A stretch of 32,383 nt of DNA from Prolixibacteraceae bacterium (lineage in GTDB: Bacteria; Bacteroidota; Bacteroidia; Bacteroidales; Prolixibacteraceae), in NCBI GenBank assembly GCA_019163175.1, contig JAFLKN010000061.1:1-32383 (forward strand), given 5' to 3'. Each line of letters opens with the position of its first letter. The stretch's first letter is position 1. The notes under the pieces are model-generated. The model was given only the letters and a program-made list of their open reading frames with translations. It searched no databases and was not told the origin of the DNA. The position numbers and the translations under genes are program-made. Positions 8,898-16,810 of the stretch are shown here, in pieces.

Positions 8898-9506
8898 ATG
8901 GCAAGATATAGAGGACCTCAATCTAGAATCGCCCGAAAATTCGGAGAAGCAATTTTCGGACCTGATAAAGTACTTGAAAAGAAAAATTACCCACCAGGAT
9001 TTCATGGTTTGGCTAGCCGCAGACGTAAAAAATCTGAATATGGTTTGCAATTAAGAGAAAAACAAAAAGCAAAATACATGTATGGTGTTTTGGAAAAGCA
9101 ATTCTCTAATTTGTTTCAAAAAGCATCTGCATCAAAAGGTGTAACCGGTGAAGTTCTGTTACAACTGCTCGAAGCCCGTTTGGACAATGTAGTATTCCGT
9201 TTAGGAATTGCTCCAACACGTTCAGCTGCTCGTCAGTTAGTTTCGCATAAACACATTGTCGTAAATGGTGAAGTAGTAAATATTCCATCTTATCATTTAC
9301 GTGCTGGTGATGTTGTAGGCGTTCGTGAAAAATCAAAATCACTTGAAGTAATTACTGCTTCAGTGAACTCGCGTCGTTATAATAAATATGCATGGTTGGA
9401 ATGGGATAGCGCTCAATTGGCCGGCAAGTTCCTTGCTCGTCCTGAAAGATCTGAAATCCCTGAAAACATTAAAGAACAACTTATCGTAGAGTTGTATTCT
9501 AAATAA
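8898..9506 (+). CDS. rpsD: 30S ribosomal protein S4
   Basis: S4 (202 aa), an assembly-initiating 16S rRNA binding protein. N-terminal [17 protein letters not shown], then an S4 RNA-binding domain ([42 protein letters not shown]). The N-terminal zinc-binding Cys cluster of some S4 proteins is absent. rpoA follows after 19 bp. Confidence 0.98.
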   Translation: MARYRGPQSRIARKFGEAIFGPDKVLEKKNYPPGFHGLASRRRKKSEYGLQLREKQKAKYMYGVLEKQFSNLFQKASASKGVTGEVLLQLLEARLDNVVFRLGIAPTRSAARQLVSHKHIVVNGEVVNIPSYHLRAGDVVGVREKSKSLEVITASVNSRRYNKYAWLEWDSAQLAGKFLARPERSEIPENIKEQLIVELYSK

Positions 9507-9525
9507 TCAATTACTCAGTATTATT

Positions 9526-10518
9526 ATGGCAATATTAGCGTTCCAGAAACCCGACAAAGTTATAATGGTTGAAACCGATGATAAGTACGGAAAATTTGAA
9601 TTCCGTCCATTGGAACCAGGTTATGGTATTACAATTGGTAATGCTTTACGTAGAATTCTGTTATCCTCTTTGGAAGGTTATGCAGTCACTACTGTCAAAA
9701 TTGACAAAGTTGACCATGAATTTGCTACAATCAAAGGAGTGATGGAAGATGTAACCGAAATCATTCTTAACCTGAAGCAAATCCGGTTTAAACGTGAAGT
9801 CGAAGATTTTGACAGTGAAAAGGTTTCAATCTCAATTTCCGGACAGGATACGTTTACCGCTGGAGATATCAATAAATTTATGACCGGCTTCCGTGTTTTA
9901 AATCCAGAGTTAATTATCTGCCGGATGGAAACTGAAGTTAAATTGCAGATGGACATTACCATCAACAAAGGTCGTGGATATGTCCCAAGCGCTGAAAATA
10001 AGCCTATCGATGCTGAGTTTGGAGTAATTCCGATCGATTCAATTTTCACACCTATCAAAAATGTGAAATATGCTGTCGAAAATTACCGTGTTGAGCAAAA
10101 GACTGACTACGAAAAATTAGTTTTCGAAATCACTACCGATGGTTCAATTCATCCAAAAGATGCACTTAAAGAAGCTGCAAAAATTCTGATTTATCACTTC
10201 ATGTTATTTTCTGACGAAAAAATTACAATTGATTCGGATGAGAAATTTGCCAATGAAGAGTTTGATGAAGAAGTATTGCACATGCGCCAGCTTTTGAAAA
10301 CAAAACTGGTCGATATGGATCTTTCAGTACGTGCTTTAAACTGCCTGAAGGCAGCAGATGTTGAAACATTAGGCGAACTGGTTACCTATAACCGGAACGA
10401 CTTGCTTAAATTCCGTAATTTCGGTAAAAAATCACTGACTGAGTTGGATGACTTATTGGTGAGCTTGAATTTGACCTTCGGAATGGACATCAGTAAATAT
10501 AAACTTGATAAGGAATAA
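9526..10518 (+). CDS. rpoA: RNA polymerase alpha subunit
   Basis: RNA polymerase alpha (330 aa). The N-terminal dimerisation/assembly domain holds [24 protein letters not shown] and later [12 protein letters not shown]. An acidic linker around residues 235-255 leads to the C-terminal DNA-binding domain with [21 protein letters not shown] and [13 protein letters not shown]. It scaffolds beta and beta-prime assembly and contacts upstream DNA and activators. Position between rpsD and rplQ is universal. Confidence 0.98.
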   Translation: MAILAFQKPDKVIMVETDDKYGKFEFRPLEPGYGITIGNALRRILLSSLEGYAVTTVKIDKVDHEFATIKGVMEDVTEIILNLKQIRFKREVEDFDSEKVSISISGQDTFTAGDINKFMTGFRVLNPELIICRMETEVKLQMDITINKGRGYVPSAENKPIDAEFGVIPIDSIFTPIKNVKYAVENYRVEQKTDYEKLVFEITTDGSIHPKDALKEAAKILIYHFMLFSDEKITIDSDEKFANEEFDEEVLHMRQLLKTKLVDMDLSVRALNCLKAADVETLGELVTYNRNDLLKFRNFGKKSLTELDDLLVSLNLTFGMDISKYKLDKE

Positions 10519-10524
10519 GTAAAA

Positions 10525-11034
10525 ATGAGACATAGTAAAAAATTCAACCATTTAGGAAGAACAAGCGCTCATAGGAAAGCAATGTTATCCAATATGGCTA
10601 ATTCATTGATTTTCCACAAACGTATCACTACAACTTTAGCTAAAGCAAAAGCTCTGAGAATATATGTTGAGCCTCTTATCACTAAAGCTAAAGATGATTC
10701 TACTCATTCACGCAGAGTAGTATTCGAATATCTGAAGAGCAAAACCGCAGTGGCTATGTTATTCAGAGATGTTGCTGAAAAAGTAGCTGATCGCCCAGGT
10801 GGTTATACCAGAATATTAAAAACAGGTAATAGAATTGGTGATAATGCTGAAATGTGCATCATTGAGTTAGTTGACTTTAATGAAAACATGTTGGCAGCCA
10901 AAGAAAGCAAAGCAAAACCAGCAAAATCTCGTCGTGGTGGTAAGAAAAAAGTAGCCGATGCAGCTCCTGCTACAAAAGCACCTGTTACTGCTCCGGTTGC
11001 TGAAAGCGCTCCTGAAGTGAAATCTGAAGAATAA
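10525..11034 (+). CDS. rplQ: 50S ribosomal protein L17
   Basis: L17 (169 aa), close to the exit tunnel. The core is canonical ([55 protein letters not shown]). The last 45 or so residues form a low-complexity Lys/Ala/Pro tail ending in acidic residues; tails of this kind occur in other Bacteroidota L17 proteins. The gene ends the cluster, immediately before a 43-nt hairpin terminator. Confidence 0.97.
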   Translation: MRHSKKFNHLGRTSAHRKAMLSNMANSLIFHKRITTTLAKAKALRIYVEPLITKAKDDSTHSRRVVFEYLKSKTAVAMLFRDVAEKVADRPGGYTRILKTGNRIGDNAEMCIIELVDFNENMLAAKESKAKPAKSRRGGKKKVADAAPATKAPVTAPVAESAPEVKSEE

Positions 11035-11047
11035 AGAAATATTCGCA

Positions 11048-11090
11048 GGAAACAAAAAAGGCTGATTTAAAATCAGCCTTTTTTGTTTCC
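11048..11090. terminator. Terminator between rplQ and the response regulator gene
   Basis: Two perfectly complementary 20-nt arms (11048-11067 and 11071-11090) are separated by 3 nt. The GC core is GGCTGATT/AATCAGCC, flanked by A6 on one side and T6 on the other, so it can stop transcription in both directions for these convergent genes. The arms extend past the A/T tracts into GGAAAC/GTTTCC. Confidence 0.93.
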
Positions 11091-11131
11091 TTTTTTTGAA
11101 ATGCAATAAGAAGAGATATTGGGTATTAAGT

Positions 11132-11533
11132 TCAATTTCCTAATTGAGTATTAAACATTAAATCATGTTTTTGCCTGAGATGATAGTCAATACTGGTTCT
11201 TAGCTCTTCAATATCAACTGGTTTAATCAAATAATCATCTCCCCCGTTTTCCATACATCGAATACGTTCGTGTTCAAAATCGTTGGTAGTCACAAATATG
11301 ATTGGAATATGCTTATTTCTGAAATGCATTGATTGTCTGATTCTCTTTGTTGCTTCAGCTCCGTCCATAATTGGCATTGATAAGTCCATTAAGACGATAT
11401 CAAAATCATTTGCATCAAGAGTATTAACCGCCTCAAGACCATTATTAGCCGTCTCAATTTCGAAATGTCTTTTTAACGAGAACGTTAAAAATTTCTGATT
11501 TATCGGATTATCGTCAACGATTAATAATTTCAC
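11132..11533 (-). CDS. Orphan receiver-domain response regulator
   Basis: A stand-alone CheY-like receiver (133 aa) without an output domain. Acidic pocket D7-D8 (IVDDNP), phospho-acceptor D50 (VLMDLSMP), switch Thr in FVTTND (82/83) and K104 (YLIKP) are all present, so it should be phosphorylated. The sequence resembles receivers cut out of hybrid kinases (VDDNPINQKFL, GLEAV, MDGAEATKRIR). No histidine kinase or output partner is nearby; it may act by protein contact or in a phosphorelay. Convergent to rplQ, divergent from ettA. Confidence 0.92.
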   Translation of the reverse strand: MKLLIVDDNPINQKFLTFSLKRHFEIETANNGLEAVNTLDANDFDIVLMDLSMPIMDGAEATKRIRQSMHFRNKHIPIIFVTTNDFEHERIRCMENGGDDYLIKPVDIEELRTSIDYHLRQKHDLMFNTQLGN

Positions 11534-11556
11534 GTGGCTTATTTTGGTTTATATAA

Positions 11557-11586
11557 TTTCTAATTCTAAAACTAACGAATTAGAAA
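11557..11586. repeat. 10-bp inverted repeat between the receiver gene and ettA
   Basis: TTTCTAATTC (11557-11566) is exactly complementary to GAATTAGAAA (11577-11586) with a 10-nt spacer. It starts 24 bp upstream of the receiver gene ATG and ends 13 bp before the ettA -7 box. Either an operator for a dimeric regulator or a leader hairpin; no regulator can be named. Confidence 0.5.
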
Positions 11587-11598
11587 CTTAAAAAGCAC

Positions 11599-11606
11599 TA
11601 TTTTTG
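11599..11606 (+). promoter_or_regulatory. Putative -7 box of ettA
   Basis: TATTTTTG fits TAnnTTTG and would start transcription about 60 nt before the ettA ATG. No clear TTTG -33 element is found upstream, so confidence is limited. Confidence 0.4.
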
Positions 11607-11674
11607 ATAACTCAAATCCTATATTGGATAGCTGAACAGATGTGTTTGATTTTAAAAACTAAAAATGAATGAAT

Positions 11675-13363
11675 ATGGCAGATGATAAGAAGATAATTTT
11701 TTCAATGTATAAGGTTAGTAAAACCTATCCACCACAGAAACAAGTACTGAAAGATATTTCATTATCGTTTTTTCTGGGAGCTAAAATTGGCATAATCGGA
11801 CTCAATGGATCAGGTAAATCTACCTTATTAAAAATCATTGCAGGGATTGAAGGTTCGTTTCTGGGCGAATTGGTTTTTGCTCCCGGTTATACTGTTGGTT
11901 ACCTTGAACAAGATCCCCAGTTGGATGAGACAAAGACGGTAAAACAGATCGTCGAAGAAGGTGTTCAGGAAATTGTTGATGTACTTAAAGCCTACGAAGA
12001 TATCAATCTGAAATTTGGCGATCCTGAAGTTTATGAAGATCCTGATATGATGGATAAACTATATGCTGATCAGGCTTTGCTTCAGGATAAGATAGATCAA
12101 CACGATGCCTGGAATCTTGATGCTAAATTGGAACGTGCAATGGATGCTTTGCAATGTCCGCCTGATGATCAGCTTGTTGGTGAGCTTTCAGGTGGAGAAC
12201 GCCGTCGGGTAGCATTGTGCCGTTTGCTTTTGAAAGAACCAGATGTACTGTTACTTGATGAGCCTACCAACCATTTGGATGCCGAGTCGATCCAATGGCT
12301 CGAAATGCACTTGCAGCAATATAAAGGAACCGTAATTTGTATTACTCACGACAGGTACTTCCTTGATAATGTAGCTGGGTGGATTCTTGAGCTCGATCGT
12401 GGTGAAGGTATTCCTTGGAAAGGCAATTATACTTCCTGGCTCGATCAAAAATCGAAACGGATGGAGCAGGAAGAAAAGGTCGCTTCTAAACGTCGAAAAT
12501 CTCTTGAACGAGAGTTGGAGTGGATCAGAATGGCTCCTAAAGCTCGGCAGGCGAAGTCGAAAGCGCGTATGGGAGCTTACGACCGAATGGTTAACGAAGA
12601 TGTTAAACAGAAGGAAGAAAAACTTGAAATATTTATTCCGAACGGACCGCGCTTAGGAGAGCGTGTGATTTCAGCCGATGCTGTTGCCAAAGGCTATGGT
12701 GATCGATTGCTGTTTGAAGACCTTAGTTTTGTATTGCCCCCAAATGGAATTGTTGGTGTTATTGGGCCTAATGGTGCTGGTAAAACAACACTGTTTAAAT
12801 TGATCATGGGTTTGGAGCAGGCTGATAAAGGAAATTTTGATGTGGGAGAAACTGTTAAACTTGCCTACGTTGATCAAACGCACAAGGCAATTGATCCGGA
12901 GAAAACCGTATTTCAGGTAATTACCGGCGGGAGTGATCTGATTTCGGTAGGTGGGAAACAACTGAATGCCCGCGCCTACGTTTCCAGATTTAATTTTGGC
13001 GGTGCCGATCAGGAAAAAAAATGTGGATACTTATCTGGGGGCGAAAAAAATCGCTTGCATCTGGCTCTTGCATTGAAGGAAGAAGGAAATGTTTTGCTTC
13101 TTGATGAACCTACTAATGATATTGACATTAATACTTTACGGGCGCTGGAAGAAGGGCTGGATAACTTTGCCGGCTGTGCCGTGGTAATATCGCATGACCG
13201 TTGGTTTCTCGACCGCATTGCAACGCATATTTTAGCATTCGAAGGTGATTCGAAAGTTGTGTTTTTTGAAGGTGGATTTACCGATTACGAAGAAAACCGT
13301 AAAAAACGTATGGGAGATGTGGGGCCACAACGTGTCAAATACAAAAGATTAGTTAAAGACTAA
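11675..13363 (+). CDS. ettA: ABC-F energy-dependent translational throttle protein EttA
   Basis: An ABC-F protein with two ATPase domains and no membrane part (562 aa; E. coli EttA is 555). EttA binds the ribosomal E site and gates the first elongation steps according to ATP/ADP. Walker A motifs are GLNGSGKST and GPNGAGKTT; signatures are LSGGERRRVAL and LSGGEKNRLHL; Walker B stretches are LLLDEPTNHLD and LLLDEPTNDID. The interdomain linker has the arm-like KGNYTSWLDQKSKR and basic WIRMAPKARQAKSKAR. I start at MADDKKIIFS; an ATG two codons earlier (11669) is possible. Confidence 0.96.
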   Translation: MADDKKIIFSMYKVSKTYPPQKQVLKDISLSFFLGAKIGIIGLNGSGKSTLLKIIAGIEGSFLGELVFAPGYTVGYLEQDPQLDETKTVKQIVEEGVQEIVDVLKAYEDINLKFGDPEVYEDPDMMDKLYADQALLQDKIDQHDAWNLDAKLERAMDALQCPPDDQLVGELSGGERRRVALCRLLLKEPDVLLLDEPTNHLDAESIQWLEMHLQQYKGTVICITHDRYFLDNVAGWILELDRGEGIPWKGNYTSWLDQKSKRMEQEEKVASKRRKSLERELEWIRMAPKARQAKSKARMGAYDRMVNEDVKQKEEKLEIFIPNGPRLGERVISADAVAKGYGDRLLFEDLSFVLPPNGIVGVIGPNGAGKTTLFKLIMGLEQADKGNFDVGETVKLAYVDQTHKAIDPEKTVFQVITGGSDLISVGGKQLNARAYVSRFNFGGADQEKKCGYLSGGEKNRLHLALALKEEGNVLLLDEPTNDIDINTLRALEEGLDNFAGCAVVISHDRWFLDRIATHILAFEGDSKVVFFEGGFTDYEENRKKRMGDVGPQRVKYKRLVKD

Positions 13364-13494
13364 TTCAATTTTTTTAAATAAACTGCAAAGTCCGGAGTGT
13401 TTCATATACATTTCGGAGTTTGTTCTTATCAGACTATGTGTAGTTTTAAATTCCTCTCTTTTATCAGTAAAGTTAAATTTTTGATCGAAATGTT

Positions 13495-13502
13495 TATTTT
13501 TG
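13495..13502 (+). promoter_or_regulatory. Possible -7 box upstream of the split membrane gene
   Basis: TATTTTTG fits TAnnTTTG, about 90 nt before the ATG at 13592. A -33 element at the right distance is not evident, and the region is AT rich. Confidence 0.3.
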
Positions 13503-13534
13503 AAAATATGATGGTGTGGTATTAAACTAAGATA

Positions 13535-13557
13535 TGTTGCTGAATGTTACAGCAACA
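13535..13557. repeat. 8-bp inverted repeat in the leader of the split membrane gene
   Basis: TGTTGCTG (13535-13542) and CAGCAACA (13550-13557) are exact complements around a 7-nt loop, 34 bp before the ATG at 13592. There is no T tract after it, so a leader hairpin or operator is more likely than a terminator. Confidence 0.4.
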
Positions 13558-13591
13558 CTGTAGAGGCTGATAACTACTAAATACTATAGAA

Positions 13592-13978
13592 ATGGAGCTT
13601 TTAAAGAAAACAGTTCTTCCCATATTTCTTGCAACTATCTGGATAAGTATTTCAGAATTTGTCAGAAATGAGTTTCTGGTAAAATCATTTTGGACAAAGC
13701 ATTATCAGGACCTTGGATTAAGCTTCCCGGCAGAACCAATTAATGGGGCTGTTTGGGGAATTTGGTCACTTTTATTCGCTTGCTCAATTTTTATTGTTGC
13801 TAAAAAATTCTCCTTATAAAAAACAACTTTTCTTGCCTGGCTTGTCGGGTTTGTCATGATGTGGGTTGTTATCGGGAATTTGGGGGTTCTACCTTACGGA
13901 CTTTTAGCCTATGCAATTCCTTTAAGTATATTCGAATCGTTTATTGCAAGTTTTATAGTGAAGAAATTTTCTGCCTAA
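13592..13978 (+). pseudogene. Small four-helix membrane protein gene interrupted by one in-frame TAA
   Basis: Reading from the ATG gives 75 residues with two hydrophobic helices (about 3-23 and 50-71), then a TAA at 13817-13819. The same frame then stays open for 52 more codons to a TAA at 13976-13978, encoding KTTFLAWLVGF and onward. That part has two more hydrophobic helices and a basic end (FIVKKFSA) typical of a protein C-terminus. The simplest reading is one protein of about 128 residues with four helices, broken by a point mutation. The family is not recognised. Alternatives are a functional 75-aa short form, stop-codon readthrough or a base-calling error. DUF4870 and cupin genes follow on the same strand. 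Confidence 0.7.
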
Positions 13979-14036
13979 ATTCAGTTTCGCCAATCAAATT
14001 TTAAAGGAAAATGAGGGATCGTAAATACTAAAATAC

Positions 14037-14390
14037 ATGAATCAAACTACTTATAATAAGGATGAACAGATGTGGGGCATGTTATGCCACCTCTCTGCAC
14101 TTTCAGGTTTTATTATCCCTCTTGGAAATGTGATTGGACCACTAATCATTTATTCGATGAAAAAGAACGATTATGCATTTGTGGCTGATCAGGGAAAGGA
14201 ATCCATGAATTTCCAGATTTCTGTGCTAATCTATTTGATTAGTGGAGGAATCTTAAGTATCTTTTTTTTAGGGTTTTTTCTGATAATTGCACTCGGTTTG
14301 GTTTCTCTGATTTTAACAGTTATAGCCTCAGTGCGTGCAAATGATGGAATTTATTACCGGTATCCATTGTCAATTCAATTTATAAAATAG
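14037..14390 (+). CDS. DUF4870 membrane protein
   Basis: A small membrane protein (117 aa) with the DUF4870/Tic20-like layout: NKDEQMWGMLCHLSALSGFIIPLGNVIGPLIIYSMKK, then FVADQGKESMNFQISVLIYL, and two further hydrophobic helices. Family function is unknown. The cupin gene starts 1 bp after its stop, indicating coupled expression. A second DUF4870-like gene is at 30926-31219 in this window. Confidence 0.85.
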   Translation: MNQTTYNKDEQMWGMLCHLSALSGFIIPLGNVIGPLIIYSMKKNDYAFVADQGKESMNFQISVLIYLISGGILSIFFLGFFLIIALGLVSLILTVIASVRANDGIYYRYPLSIQFIK

Positions 14391-14391
14391 T

Positions 14392-14868
14392 ATGCTGAAA
14401 ATAGTTTCTGAAAATACACTGGAAGAGTTAAGCCAGAAGGCAATTAGTTCACCTCGAAGAAGGATGAATTACAATTATCATGATGATCTGGCAGATCCAA
14501 TAAACCGAATGCTTAATGCCTTTGAGCCAGGAACCTACGTGCAACCACACAAACATGAGAATCCGGACAAGCGTGAAGTTTTTATTTTGCTTCGTGGGAG
14601 TTTGGTGGTTGTTTTTTTCGATGGACAGGGAGCCCCAACTGATTTTGTACTGCTCGATCAGAAGAAGGGAATCTATTCAGTAGAAATTCCGGAGAGGGCG
14701 TGGCACACTTTAATTGCATTAGAAACTGGTACTGTGGTTTACGAATTTAAAGATGGGCCCTACCTGCCAATGAATGATAAAAATTTCGCGCCCTGGGCAC
14801 CTCAGGAAGGTCAGCCCCAATGCGAAGAATATCTTAAACAGTTAACTGATCAGTTTTATAATCGATAA
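14392..14868 (+). CDS. WbuC-family cupin metalloprotein
   Basis: A 158-aa protein with the WbuC-type pattern: SSPRRRMNYNYHDDLADPINRMLNAFEPGTYVQPHKHENPDKREVF, then LRGSLVVVFFDGQG, EIPERAWHTL and YEFKDGPY. The His residues in QPHKH and the later WHT are probable metal ligands of the cupin barrel. WbuC proteins are often found near polysaccharide genes, but no such genes are seen here. It is 1 bp from the DUF4870 gene. The substrate is unknown. Confidence 0.85.
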   Translation: MLKIVSENTLEELSQKAISSPRRRMNYNYHDDLADPINRMLNAFEPGTYVQPHKHENPDKREVFILLRGSLVVVFFDGQGAPTDFVLLDQKKGIYSVEIPERAWHTLIALETGTVVYEFKDGPYLPMNDKNFAPWAPQEGQPQCEEYLKQLTDQFYNR

Positions 14869-14905
14869 TTGTGGAAAGGTAATGCCTGTTTATCCTGAAT
14901 TTCCT

Positions 14906-14913
14906 TAATTTTG
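14906..14913 (+). promoter_or_regulatory. Putative -7 box of hisS
   Basis: TAATTTTG fits TAnnTTTG, 23 nt before the hisS ATG, giving a leader of roughly 15-20 nt. The -33 position has only a weak CTG match. Confidence 0.5.
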
Positions 14914-14936
14914 CGCCTTCAGAATAAATAGACATC

Positions 14937-16547
14937 ATGGCACAGAAACCTTCAATCCCAAAGGGAACACGCGATTTTTCACCGGCTGAAATGACCAACC
15001 GGAACTATATTTTCGATTCCATCAAAAGTATTTTCCGCTTGTACGGATTTCAACCAATTGAAACGCCAGCGATGGAAAACCTATCGACCCTGATGGGAAA
15101 GTATGGTGAAGAAGGTGACAAACTACTTTTTAAAATTCTTGACTCCGGGGATTATCTTTCTGATTTTGATGAAGAACAGAGGTACTTAATTACTGATATC
15201 ATTAACCGAGAGAAGGAGATAATTTCTAAACTAAAAAACTATCAAAACAATACCAGTCTTATTAGGTTTTTTGAATCTACTAAAGATGATTTGTTTAATA
15301 TAGCAGAAAAAAAGCTTGTTATAAATGAAATTATCAAGAAAAGCGAAGATGGGACAAAGTGGATTAGTACTTTGAAGTTGAATACGCTTAAAAATGAAGT
15401 TATTAATACATCTAGAGATACATTTGATAATTTATTGAAGAAGAAAATAGATAAGTTTGTAGGGAAAGACAAAGGTTTGCGCTACGACTTAACTGTACCT
15501 TTTGCCCGCTTCGTGGTTCAATACCGCAACGATATTTCATTCCCTTTCAAACGCTATCAGATTCAGCCAGTTTGGCGTGCCGACCGTCCTCAGAAAGGAC
15601 GCTACCGGGAGTTTTACCAGTGCGATGTGGATATTGTGGGCAGCGATTCATTACTCAATGAAATGGAATTGGTACAGATTGTTGATCAGGTGTTCGCGAA
15701 GCTGAAAATCAATACCGTCGTTAAAATCAATAATCGTAAAATTTTGGCCGGAATTGCTGAAGTGATTGGTGAAAAAGACCGGATTGTTGACATCACCGTT
15801 GCCATCGATAAACTAGACAAAATCGGTCTGGATAAAGTGAACGAAGAATTAATCGAAAAAGGCATTTCACAAGCTGCTGTAGATAAATTGCAGCCTATTC
15901 TGCATTTGTCAGGCTCGGTTTCCGATAAATTAACACAGTTAGAATCTGCCATTGGCCTTTCTGAAGTGGGATCAAAAGGAATTGCAGAAGTGCGTACATT
16001 ATTTGCTTACCTGGATACACTTCAATTAACTACCGAAGTTGAACTTGACCTGACATTAGCCCGTGGATTGAATTATTACACCGGAGCCATTTTTGAAGTG
16101 AAAGCCAAAGATGTGGCTATGGGAAGCATCTGTGGAGGTGGCCGCTATGACGACCTGACCGGGATTTTTGGCATGCCTGGCGTGTCGGGAGTTGGCATTT
16201 CGTTCGGTGCCGATCGGATTTATGATGTTTTGACCCAATTGCAATTATTTCCATCAGAAACTGTTGACTCTACCAAATTGATGTTTGTGAATTTTGGTGC
16301 CGCTGAAGAAGCTTTCTGTTTACCGGTGCTTGCTGCTGTGCGAAAGGCTGGTATAAATGCAGAAATTTTCCCAGATAAAAGCAAGATGGCCAAGCAGATG
16401 ACTTGGGCAAATAACAAAAAAATACCTTTTGTGGCTATTGTCGGCGAAAACGAAATGCTTCAGGGGAAAATAAATCTCAAAAATATGGTGACAGGCGATC
16501 AACAGCTTGTAGATCCACAGGAACTGATAAAAATCCTTTCCGCGTAA
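14937..16547 (+). CDS. hisS: Histidine-tRNA ligase with a lineage-specific insertion
   Basis: Class II HisRS (536 aa; the Bacteroidota family is about 455). It charges tRNA-His. Seen in order: the [10 protein letters not shown] start, motif 1 region [47 protein letters not shown], motif 2 [17 protein letters not shown], the HisA-type [19 protein letters not shown], motif 3 [16 protein letters not shown], and the anticodon-binding C-terminal domain. Between GDY (residues 71-73) and KGLRYDL (179-185) there are 105 residues where Bacteroides HisRS, recalled from memory, has about 23. The extra part is Lys/Asn/Ile rich and AT rich, but in frame. Aminoacylation residues appear intact. Confidence 0.96.
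   Translation: MAQKPSIPKGTRDFSPAEMTNRNYIFDSIKSIFRLYGFQPIETPAMENLSTLMGKYGEEGDKLLFKILDSGDYLSDFDEEQRYLITDIINREKEIISKLKNYQNNTSLIRFFESTKDDLFNIAEKKLVINEIIKKSEDGTKWISTLKLNTLKNEVINTSRDTFDNLLKKKIDKFVGKDKGLRYDLTVPFARFVVQYRNDISFPFKRYQIQPVWRADRPQKGRYREFYQCDVDIVGSDSLLNEMELVQIVDQVFAKLKINTVVKINNRKILAGIAEVIGEKDRIVDITVAIDKLDKIGLDKVNEELIEKGISQAAVDKLQPILHLSGSVSDKLTQLESAIGLSEVGSKGIAEVRTLFAYLDTLQLTTEVELDLTLARGLNYYTGAIFEVKAKDVAMGSICGGGRYDDLTGIFGMPGVSGVGISFGADRIYDVLTQLQLFPSETVDSTKLMFVNFGAAEEAFCLPVLAAVRKAGINAEIFPDKSKMAKQMTWANNKKIPFVAIVGENEMLQGKINLKNMVTGDQQLVDPQELIKILSA
15156..15470 (+). other. AT-rich in-frame insertion within hisS
   Basis: Encodes HisRS residues 74-178, between motif 1 and the ATP-site strand. A hand count over 15181-15480 gives 82 G+C of 300 (27%). 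The next two 60-base lines have 27 and 32 (45% and 53%), and 15061-15120 has 29 (48%). The peptide is predicted helical and basic ([29 protein letters not shown]). No Cys, no intein splice residues and no terminal repeats were found. About 80 residues are additional to the family. Confidence 0.75.
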
Positions 16548-16563
16548 AATCCTTTTGAGTTAC

Positions 16564-16593
16564 TTCCTGAAAAATTTCAGGAAATGATTTTTT
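16564..16593 (+). terminator. Terminator after hisS
   Basis: TTCCTGAAA (16564-16572) pairs with TTTCAGGAA (16575-16583) over a 2-nt loop, followed by ATGATTTTTTT. The stem is 9 bp with modest GC. It starts 17 bp after the hisS stop. Confidence 0.7.
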
Positions 16594-16810
16594 TACTAAA
16601 AGAATATCGGTTTTCTAAATCAAATGGGGGTGACATTCGTTGCCCCTGAAGTTTGCTTTCCATTAAATAAGTTCCAGGTTTCAGGTTTCAAGTAGTCTGT
16701 GAATGCTATTGCCTGGATTTTGGGTTTTTTCTCAATTCTTATTTTTTCCTTCGATATTCAATATTGATTATTTTATATTGGATATTTCCCAAACATTAAA
16801 ACATACCCGC

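Noticed and set aside
9678-10058. Minus-strand open frame of 126 codons
   Set aside because: Antisense shadow inside rpoA with no recognisable domain.
15156-15470. HisRS insertion as an intein
   Set aside because: Only about 80 extra residues, no Cys/Ser at the upstream junction, no HN-Cys/Ser at the downstream one, and no splicing-domain motifs.
16639-16664. GGGG/CCCC pairing between hisS and hutH
   Set aside because: Only four GC pairs with a long loop and no T tract; not distinguishable from chance.
16703-16810. N-terminal extension of HutH
   Set aside because: The 36 extra residues are hydrophobic and unlike HutH. The enzyme is cytoplasmic, and family length fits the ATG at 16811.
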